Source of the DNA: UBA3910 sp002391465
GTDB lineage: Bacteria; Bacillota; Limnochordia; Darwinibacteriales; Darwinibacteriaceae
Reading direction: 5' to 3'
Length of the DNA: 6,883 nucleotides
Assembly (NCBI GenBank): GCA_030054835.1
Contig: JASGVS010000025.1
Location: 1-6,883, forward strand
Both the position numbers and the translations under genes were made by a program. Shown here one piece after another: positions 1 through 5,077 of the stretch; within the stretch, counting starts at the first letter, position 1; each line of letters opens with the position of its first letter. The notes beneath the pieces were generated by a model. The model made no database searches, was not told the origin of the DNA, and was given only the letters and a program-made list of their open reading frames with translations.

Positions 1-94
1 TCACGATATCCCACCGGATGTTCTGAGGCTGCTCAAGTTCGCCGGCTATGATGAACGGATCTACCTCGAAAATCCATTCAGAAAACCCACCTAA
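1..94 (+). CDS. C-terminal fragment of an unrecognised protein
   Basis: An open frame enters from the left edge (first full codon at base 2) and ends at TAA 92-94, giving 30 residues with the tail PPDVLRLLKFAGYDERIYLE followed by NPFRKPT. The composition looks like real coding sequence, but I cannot assign a family. An IS256-type transposase normally stops about 45 bp before its right end, and the IS-end-like sequence at 123-140 lies at that distance. However, the residues do not resemble the usual IS256-family C-terminus, so an unrelated gene next to an IS remnant is at least as likely. The coding call rests only on the open frame and its plausible residues. Confidence 0.5.
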   Translation, partial: HDIPPDVLRLLKFAGYDERIYLENPFRKPT

Positions 95-122
95 TTCTCT
101 GCCCAAGGGTGCGAAAAGCAGG

Positions 123-140
123 TTATACGGACTCAACTCT
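123..140 (+). repeat. IS256-type right-end-like sequence (18-bp inverted match to 6706-6723)
   Basis: The 18 bases TTATACGGACTCAACTCT are the exact reverse complement of 6706-6723, the start of the insertion sequence at the right of the window. A chance match of this length in a window this size is very unlikely. In this orientation it would be the right terminal inverted repeat of an element whose body lies to the left. The identity stops abruptly after 18 bp: the TGTAAAA block that continues the other end is absent here. It may therefore be a diverged right end or a solo remnant. Confidence 0.6.
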
Positions 141-168
141 TCCTACCGCCCATAATTATTCCGTTCCC

Positions 169-185
169 CCTGCCGATCTGGCAGG
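169..185. other. Small hairpin and adjoining near-repeat, possible weak terminator or dispersed intergenic motif
   Basis: CCTGCC (169-174) pairs with GGCAGG (180-185) across a 5-base loop. The right arm is followed by a T-rich but interrupted stretch. Immediately downstream, GAATCTTCTTGTAT (185-198) is followed by the similar GAATCTTTGTAT (204-215). The hairpin could be a weak terminator for the gene ending at 94, or part of a dispersed intergenic motif. The sequence alone does not decide between these. Confidence 0.35.
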
Positions 186-192
186 AATCTTC

Positions 193-218
193 TTGTATTC
201 GTCGAATCTTTGTATAGT
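193..218 (+). promoter_or_regulatory. Weak candidate promoter for the ABC transporter operon
   Basis: TATAGT at 213-218 resembles a -10 box and lies about 115 bp upstream of the binding-protein start. The best -35-like hexamer, TTGTAT at 193-198, is only 14 bp away, which is shorter than the usual 16-18 bp. I see no better pair in 141-332, and no clear operator palindrome or catabolite-control (cre) site. The call is tentative. Confidence 0.2.
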
Positions 219-332
219 TCCATTGATCTGAATTTTCGGGTTACGCCTGATAGGAGGAGGTGGTTTCAGACAACAGGTAGAACCAGAAGCAGATTTGCCC
301 GGTAACTAACGATTTCCAAAGGAGGTTGTCCG

Positions 333-1964
333 ATGAGATCCACTGCAAGACTGTGGATGGTTGTTTTGCTCACACTGAGTTTGGCCCTTGCGTTCAGTGC
401 CGCTGCCTTCGCTCAGGATGAGGATATGGCCGCCTTGGAGATAAAGACAGCAGATGAAGCTTTCGCCGCAGCGGACAAAGGCAACCCCGATCCAGCCTGG
501 GCAGGAAAGAAGTTTACCATTGCAGCATTGGCATCCGGCCCCCGAGGGTCCATCAGCGGTCCCTATTATTTCTGGCGCCCATACTTTGAAAAGCTGACCG
601 GCGCTACTTATGAGGTTGCAGAAATCCCCTTCGGAGAGTTCCAGGCAAAGATTCTCACCGACTTGGCGACGGGTCAGGGGATGTATGACGCGATCACCGG
701 TCCCATGTTCTTCATGGGAGACTATGTAGCCAATGACTGGATCATCCCCATCGATCAGTACTTTGATGATCCCCGGATGCCCCAGTGGGACAGGGAGTCC
801 ATCGCTGAACCTATCCGTAAGCTCTTGTATTTCGGTGACCACTGGTATGCCTACAACAATGACCATGACGGAATGGTGATCTACTACCGCCGGGATCTAT
901 TTACCGATCCCAAGTGGCAGGCTGCCTTCCAGGAAGAGTACGGGTATGAGTTCCCACTTCCGCCCAGAACCTGGCAGGAACTCCTTGATGTAGCCAAATT
1001 CTTCAACGGCAAGGATTGGAACGGCGACGGTAAGCCCGACCACGGGATCACCATGCACCTAAAGGTAGGCGAACAGGGCTTCTTCAACTATCTGGCCCTG
1101 GCTGCTTCTTTCGTAGTTAATCCAGCACCGGGTGATGATCCAACCAAGGTCACCCGCTACAATAACGTCTTCTGGTTTGACCCCGAGACCATGGAGCCGC
1201 TGATCAACAGCCCAGGGCATGTGCGAGCCCTAGAGCTCATGACCGAGCTGGTTGGCGCAGGTCCCCGGGCCATGCTAGGCTGGGGTTTGGCTGAGGCCTG
1301 GGATGTCTTCCTGCGGGGCGATGCTGCCATGTGCTTCACCTTCGGTGACGTGGGCACCCTCTCCCAGGATCCCCGTCAGTCCTCCATCCGGGGCAAGCAG
1401 GGCGTTGTAGCAATCCCCGGCAGCACCGAAGTCTATGATTTGGAGACAAAGCAGTGGAAGAAACTGGATCGGCCCAACTTCGTAGCCAATGAATCCGGTG
1501 CATCCTGGAGTCCGGTAATTTCTAAGTACTCCAAGAACCCGGATCTGGTGGCTTACTTCTGCTCTTTGATGGCAACACCACCTATCAACCACTGGAACGT
1601 AGCCTGGGGTTGGACCGGTGTCGATCCCGGAACCACCTATGACTTCCTGCCGCCTTACGGCAAGGCATCCATCGAGGATTACGTCCAGACCGGATACGAT
1701 GCAGAAGACGTCACCGAATTCCTCAATGCTTACCTCGAGATGTGGTTCGATTATCCTCTGAGCATCCCATACCTGCGGATACCAGGAACAGCGGACTACA
1801 TCGAGAGCCTAGATATCCACCTCTCTGAGGCCCTTTCCGGTCAAGTCTCGGCCCAGGAGGCCCTAGATCGGACTGCCCGGGATTGGGAGCGGATCACCAA
1901 CCGGCTGGGCAAAGATATGCAGCTCCAGCTGTATCGGGAGGCCATCGGATATACGGGACAGTAA
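333..1964 (+). CDS. ABC sugar transporter, extracellular substrate-binding protein (CUT1-like)
   Basis: This 543-residue binding protein would capture an oligosaccharide or glycoside outside the membrane and pass it to the two permeases encoded next. Residues 1-27 form a signal peptide: basic MRSTAR, a hydrophobic core at about 8-24, then AFA before QDED. The only cysteines are C334 and C410, so there is no lipobox. The mature part has the mixed, aromatic-rich character of extracellular solute-binding family 1, with a YYRRDLF segment near 184-190 and a hinge-like run in the middle. An EF-hand-like loop, D-W-N-G-D-G-K-P-D, lies at 228-236. It is longer than typical MalE-like proteins (about 400-450 residues). 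The ATG follows AAAGGAGG at 318-325 with a 7-base spacing, which fixes the start. The ligand cannot be read from sequence; the adjacent fucosidase suggests a fucose-containing glycan. Confidence 0.93.
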   Translation: MRSTARLWMVVLLTLSLALAFSAAAFAQDEDMAALEIKTADEAFAAADKGNPDPAWAGKKFTIAALASGPRGSISGPYYFWRPYFEKLTGATYEVAEIPFGEFQAKILTDLATGQGMYDAITGPMFFMGDYVANDWIIPIDQYFDDPRMPQWDRESIAEPIRKLLYFGDHWYAYNNDHDGMVIYYRRDLFTDPKWQAAFQEEYGYEFPLPPRTWQELLDVAKFFNGKDWNGDGKPDHGITMHLKVGEQGFFNYLALAASFVVNPAPGDDPTKVTRYNNVFWFDPETMEPLINSPGHVRALELMTELVGAGPRAMLGWGLAEAWDVFLRGDAAMCFTFGDVGTLSQDPRQSSIRGKQGVVAIPGSTEVYDLETKQWKKLDRPNFVANESGASWSPVISKYSKNPDLVAYFCSLMATPPINHWNVAWGWTGVDPGTTYDFLPPYGKASIEDYVQTGYDAEDVTEFLNAYLEMWFDYPLSIPYLRIPGTADYIESLDIHLSEALSGQVSAQEALDRTARDWERITNRLGKDMQLQLYREAIGYTGQ

Positions 1965-2010
1965 GGCTTAGGACTTGATTGAGGTGGTCGGCATCCCTCG
2001 AGGCTTTTTT

Positions 2011-2025
2011 GCCGGCGGTGCCGGC
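2011..2025. other. Short GC hairpin downstream of the binding-protein gene
   Basis: GCCGGC (2011-2016) and GCCGGC (2020-2025) pair around a GGT loop, followed by CATTTTGG. The T run is short and interrupted, so at most this is a weak, leaky terminator. It is one of two hairpins in the 136-bp gap between the binding-protein stop and the first permease start. Confidence 0.4.
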
Positions 2026-2048
2026 CATTTTGGACTTATCTGCAGCTG

Positions 2049-2072
2049 GGTGAAGGCCGGGCGGCCTTCACC
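2049..2072. promoter_or_regulatory. Perfect 10-bp intercistronic hairpin between binding-protein and permease genes
   Basis: GGTGAAGGCC (2049-2058) pairs perfectly with GGCCTTCACC (2063-2072) around the 4-base loop GGGC. No U-tract follows, and the permease ribosome site starts only about 14 bases downstream. Its place between the binding-protein and permease genes matches the mRNA-stabilising or partly terminating hairpins known in such operons (for example malE-malF). These raise the amount of binding protein relative to the membrane subunits. The fold is seen in the sequence; the role is inferred. Confidence 0.6.
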
Positions 2073-2085
2073 TCCATTTACATGC

Positions 2086-2094
2086 GGTGAGGTG
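2086..2094 (+). promoter_or_regulatory. Ribosome binding site that decides the TTG start of the first permease
   Basis: GGTGAGGTG lies 6 bases before TTG 2101. The frame is open back to another TTG at 1975, but that start has no comparable site. It would also add 42 residues that run through both intercistronic hairpins and have no permease character. Confidence 0.6.
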
Positions 2095-2100
2095 TTCCCA

Positions 2101-2973
2101 TTGGCTAGAAAACCAGCAGATAAAGACCGCAGCCGGATATTTTTTATCGCCCCGGCCGTTTTATGGCTGTTGGCATTCACCTTGTTTCCGCTTCTGTATT
2201 CATTGTATCTTAGTCTTCATGGTTCTAGATTCTTGAGGGTGACCCACTTCGTCGGTTTGGAAAACTACCTGATGGTACTCACCGACTACCGTTTCTGGCA
2301 GGCCTTTAGGGTTACCTTGATCTTTGTTTGTGTCGGCGTAACAGCCACTACCGTCCTTGGGCTGCTCCTTGCCCTACTGTTCAACCATCCTATTAGAGGC
2401 ATCCGCCTCTTCCGGACCCTTTCCACTATTCCGCTGTTTACGGCTCCGGTAGCCATCGGGTACCTTTGTATGATCATTTTTTACGAGGAAGGCGGTCCCA
2501 TCAATAACTTGCTCCTCGCCCTGGGCATGAACGGTATAAACTGGATCTCTGACCCCTTCTGGGCGAAGGTAGCAGTGGTCTTCGCCGATACCTGGCAGTG
2601 GACGCCCTTTGCTTTCCTGGTACTGCTGGCGGCTCTGCAGGCTGTTCCCGATGAGCTGTATGAAGCTGCAGCACTGGATACAGTTAGCAGCTGGCAGACC
2701 TTTGTACACATCACCCTGCCCATGATCCGCCCTGCCTTAAGTACAGTCGTCCTCCTGCGCACTGTAGAGGCCTTCAAAATCTTCGACATAGCATTTTCCC
2801 TGACCAACGGCGGACCGGGACTGGCGACCCGCACCCTGACCTTCAACGTCTACACCACCGGTTTACGGGACCAGAACTTGGGGGAAGCAACGGCAATCGC
2901 TTTCCTGTTGGTGATTCTCATGCTCAGTGTTACCTTCGTGTTCTTCCGGATTTACCGCAGCCAGTACGAATAA
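2101..2973 (+). CDS. ABC sugar transporter permease, MalF/UgpA type
   Basis: This inner-membrane subunit forms half of the translocation channel. From the TTG start it has 290 residues beginning MARKPADKDRSRIFFIAPAV, a typical short basic N-terminus before the first helix. About six membrane segments are visible, near 13-36, 71-94, 104-127, 155-178, 209-229 and 264-284. The cytoplasmic EAA loop that contacts the ATPase is clear: E188-A-A then D193, ending at L206-P207 (HITLP). The segment SLTNGGPG at 233-240 is typical of MalF/UgpA-type subunits. The next permease starts 13 bases after the stop, so the two are surely co-transcribed. A GTG at 2092 is a possible alternative start but fits the ribosome site less well. 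Confidence 0.93.
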   Translation: MARKPADKDRSRIFFIAPAVLWLLAFTLFPLLYSLYLSLHGSRFLRVTHFVGLENYLMVLTDYRFWQAFRVTLIFVCVGVTATTVLGLLLALLFNHPIRGIRLFRTLSTIPLFTAPVAIGYLCMIIFYEEGGPINNLLLALGMNGINWISDPFWAKVAVVFADTWQWTPFAFLVLLAALQAVPDELYEAAALDTVSSWQTFVHITLPMIRPALSTVVLLRTVEAFKIFDIAFSLTNGGPGLATRTLTFNVYTTGLRDQNLGEATAIAFLLVILMLSVTFVFFRIYRSQYE

Positions 2974-2986
2974 GGAGCGATGCACC

Positions 2987-3838
2987 ATGTACCGACCACA
3001 AATGCCTTTGTGGAAAAGAATACTCATGGGTATTGCTATGGTAATAGCCACCATTTGGCTCATCTTCCCCTTTTATTGGGCGGTAATTACCTCATTGAAG
3101 AAGCCGGCAGATGTTTTCAGGCTGTCATTTATCCCGTTCCTCCAGTTTCAACCCACATTAGACAACTGGCGGACGGAACTTACCCTCCGCACAAGGGAGG
3201 TTTTCGGGGGCCTCAGTAACAGCTTTACATTGGCGATTTCTGCTGCTGCAATTGCCTTAATCATCGGCACTTTGGCGGGATACGGCTTGGCACGGTTCCG
3301 TTACCGCCGTTGGAAGAATAAAGACATCGCCATGTGGATCTTGTCCCAGAGATTCCTCCCGCCGGCGGCAACGGTTATCCCCTTTTTCTTGATGATGCGA
3401 AAGCTGGGACTCGTCGATACCAGGCTGGGCTTAATTATAGTCAATGTAACCTTCACCATTCCCTTTACCGTCATGATCTTGCGGGATGCCTTTGGAGAGC
3501 TTCCAATTGAGCTGGAGGAGTCTGCCTTGGTAGACGGGTGCTCGCCATTCCAGACCCTGATCTGGATTGCCCTGCCCTTGGTGGCACCGGCTTTAGTCAG
3601 TGCCGCGATCATCAGCTTTGCCTTTACCTGGAATGAATTCTTGTTTGCCTTTATTCTCACCTATTCCAGGGCAACTCCCATGACGGTGGTAATCGCCGGC
3701 ACCCAGGATACCCAAGGCGTGCAGTTTTGGTATGTTTCTACCCGCATGCTGATGGCAGTCATACCGCCAACCATTCTAGCCATGGCCATCCAGCGGTATA
3801 TAGTAAGGGGCCTCACCCTAGGAGCTGTCAAGGGTTAA
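2987..3838 (+). CDS. ABC sugar transporter permease, MalG/UgpE type
   Basis: This second inner-membrane subunit (283 residues) pairs with the preceding permease. It opens with MYRPQMPLWKRILMGIAMVI, a short cytoplasmic tail leading into a first helix at about 11-34. Further helices lie near 79-104, 117-137, 146-166, 200-225 and 252-270. The periplasmic stretch after helix 1 includes a P-T-L-D-N-W element typical of MalG-like subunits. The EAA loop reads E178-S-A, D183-G184, ending at L196-P197, so the ATPase contact surface is present. ATG 2987 follows AAGGAG (2972-2977) with a 9-base spacing. That ribosome site overlaps the upstream stop codon, which suggests translational coupling. The frame is open further upstream, but such a start would overlap the previous gene without a ribosome site. 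No ATPase gene follows. Confidence 0.93.
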   Translation: MYRPQMPLWKRILMGIAMVIATIWLIFPFYWAVITSLKKPADVFRLSFIPFLQFQPTLDNWRTELTLRTREVFGGLSNSFTLAISAAAIALIIGTLAGYGLARFRYRRWKNKDIAMWILSQRFLPPAATVIPFFLMMRKLGLVDTRLGLIIVNVTFTIPFTVMILRDAFGELPIELEESALVDGCSPFQTLIWIALPLVAPALVSAAIISFAFTWNEFLFAFILTYSRATPMTVVIAGTQDTQGVQFWYVSTRMLMAVIPPTILAMAIQRYIVRGLTLGAVKG

Positions 3839-3900
3839 TGGGTAGGTGCTCTTGAAAAAGCGCAAAAAGCGATCAAGGTAGTTAATGAATAGTAATAGCA

Positions 3901-3929
3901 CTGCGGCAGGGTTTGACTCCCTGCCGCAG
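3901..3929. terminator. Hairpin between convergent operons, possible bidirectional terminator
   Basis: CTGCGGCAGGG (3901-3911) pairs perfectly with CCCTGCCGCAG (3919-3929) around a 7-base loop. It begins 62 bases after the last transporter gene and is the strongest fold in the convergent gap. Neither strand shows a proper U-tract after the stem, so classic intrinsic termination is uncertain. It may instead act as an mRNA 3'-end protector. Confidence 0.5.
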
Positions 3930-4125
3930 CTGATCCGGGCTCAACGGCCCCCCCGGCTGCCCGGGCTGATCGTGGCGTCCGGGCGGGCTCGGCCTACTAC
4001 AGTAATATATCTTGGCTCGCCGACCGTAATTGAACTTGGCTTTTTGTAAAAACTCAAGCGCGTCTCCCGGGGGCTCAATCGAGCCGATGTAGAAGGAAAG
4101 CGTCCGGTGATAAGCTATCGGCTTG
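3930..4125. other. Non-coding spacer between convergent operons, GC-rich and with several inverted repeats
   Basis: No gene can be supported here. The stretch holds a C7 run at 3948-3954, a CCGGGC/GCCCGG pair (3935-3940 with 3959-3964), and a GGCTC-AATC-GAGCC hairpin (4072-4085). It also has an imperfect inverted repeat around TTTTTGTAAAAA at 4041-4052. On the minus strand a frame that starts inside the esterase gene stays open across the spacer and reads plausibly in part (around EPPGDALEFLQKAKFNYGRR). It has no ribosome site of its own and matches no family I know, so a decayed gene fragment is possible but unproven. Confidence 0.4.
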
Positions 4126-5046
4126 CTACAGCCACTGCCTGAGAAACTGCAGAATTTCATACCGCATGGCAGCAGTCTCAAAATGGCCGGTATTGTACCT
4201 TATAAGCCGCCAGGCCTCCGGTGCACCCATTTCCCCATAAACCTCCTTCAGGGCCGCATCAACCCGATCCAGCCCTTTCGGGGGTGTAAGAAGATCGTAG
4301 TTTCCCGCCACAGAAAGATGAGGCCTAGGTGCAATAAGAGCATTAATGGATGCTGTGGAAAAATGTTTAAGCAGTCCCGGTACGTAATAGTAGATTCCGT
4401 GCCCATCGAGTCCCCGGGTTTCAATGAGGGCCTCAAAATCTGTCAAGCAGCAGATATCAACACAAACCTTTACCCGAGGCTCTAGAGCGGCAACCCACCA
4501 GGCCATGGTGCTGCCCATGGACATGCCTAAGGTGGCAATTCGGTTACCATCCACATCGGGACGGGTAAGAAGGTAGTCTACGGCCTTGAGGCTGTCGTAG
4601 ACCATAAGCCCCCACAGCACCTGGCCCCGCCACAGAAGCTCTTTAAAAAGCTCAGATTCGGTCCGTCCCCTCCGCTCGCCAAAGTTCCAGGCATCGATGG
4701 CCAAAGCTCCCCATCCCTGCTCAGCCAAGACCTGGGCATAGGGCAGATTTTGCATGTACTCACGGCCGGAGATGAGTTCATCTTTGCCAATGGTATAGTT
4801 CCCACCGTGGGAGTGGTTGAAAAGGACTACCGGAAAGGACTCCTTCGCTCCCACAGGTCTAGTAAAATATGCCGGCACAGGTTCAACACCGTTTAGATCT
4901 AGAAGTAAACGCTCCAGTACATACGAACCGCAGTCCTCTTCTCCCAAGAGCTTGGCACTAACCTCCTTGTCCCTGGGCGGCAGATCCCCCAAGAGACTGT
5001 AAAGCAACCCCCTCTCCTTTGCCTGCTGCTCGGTAGTTAGCGTCAT
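4126..5046 (-). CDS. Alpha/beta-hydrolase, dienelactone hydrolase or acetyl-esterase-like
   Basis: This 306-residue serine hydrolase has a complete visible catalytic triad: S176 in G-M-S-M-G (nucleophile elbow), D251 in A-G-N-Y-D, and H288 in N-T-G-H-F. An H-S-H-G-G segment at 78-82 probably helps form the oxyanion hole. There is no signal peptide, so it acts in the cytoplasm. The overall pattern (an N-terminal extension, then PVVLFNHSHGG, then an AIDAWNFGERRG segment) matches alpha/beta-hydrolases annotated as acetyl-xylan-esterase or dienelactone-hydrolase-like. As the second gene after a fucosidase, removal of acetyl or other ester groups from imported oligosaccharides is a reasonable inference; the true substrate is unknown. 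ATG 5046 is preceded by GGAGG (5054-5058) at 7 bases. Confidence 0.85.
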   Translation of the reverse strand: MTLTTEQQAKERGLLYSLLGDLPPRDKEVSAKLLGEEDCGSYVLERLLLDLNGVEPVPAYFTRPVGAKESFPVVLFNHSHGGNYTIGKDELISGREYMQNLPYAQVLAEQGWGALAIDAWNFGERRGRTESELFKELLWRGQVLWGLMVYDSLKAVDYLLTRPDVDGNRIATLGMSMGSTMAWWVAALEPRVKVCVDICCLTDFEALIETRGLDGHGIYYYVPGLLKHFSTASINALIAPRPHLSVAGNYDLLTPPKGLDRVDAALKEVYGEMGAPEAWRLIRYNTGHFETAAMRYEILQFLRQWL

Positions 5047-5077
5047 TATTCTCCCTCCCCATGCTAGTAGCTGACAC

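Noticed and set aside
306..866. A long minus-strand open frame opposite the binding-protein gene.
   Set aside because: It is antisense to a well-supported gene; its open length follows from the codon bias of the real gene, and its product is cysteine- and glycine-rich without motifs.
1975..2100. An extended N-terminus for the first permease from TTG 1975.
   Set aside because: It would translate through both hairpins, has no ribosome site, and adds residues unlike a permease. TTG 2101 has a site at 6 bases and gives a normal N-terminus.
2927..2986. An upstream start for the second permease overlapping the first.
   Set aside because: ATG 2987 has AAGGAG at 9 bases and gives a standard MalG-like N-terminus; the overlap start has no ribosome site.
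2980..3219. A 79-codon plus-strand frame starting at ATG 2980.
   Set aside because: It lies wholly in another frame of the second permease gene, and its residues show no family character.
3945..3990. G-quadruplex on the minus strand in the G-rich patch.
   Set aside because: Runs of G are present, but the spacing is irregular and simple hairpins explain the patch equally well.
5047..5077. A separate promoter or terminator between the fucosidase and the esterase.
   Set aside because: The gap is only 31 bp and holds just the esterase ribosome site; co-transcription is the simpler reading.
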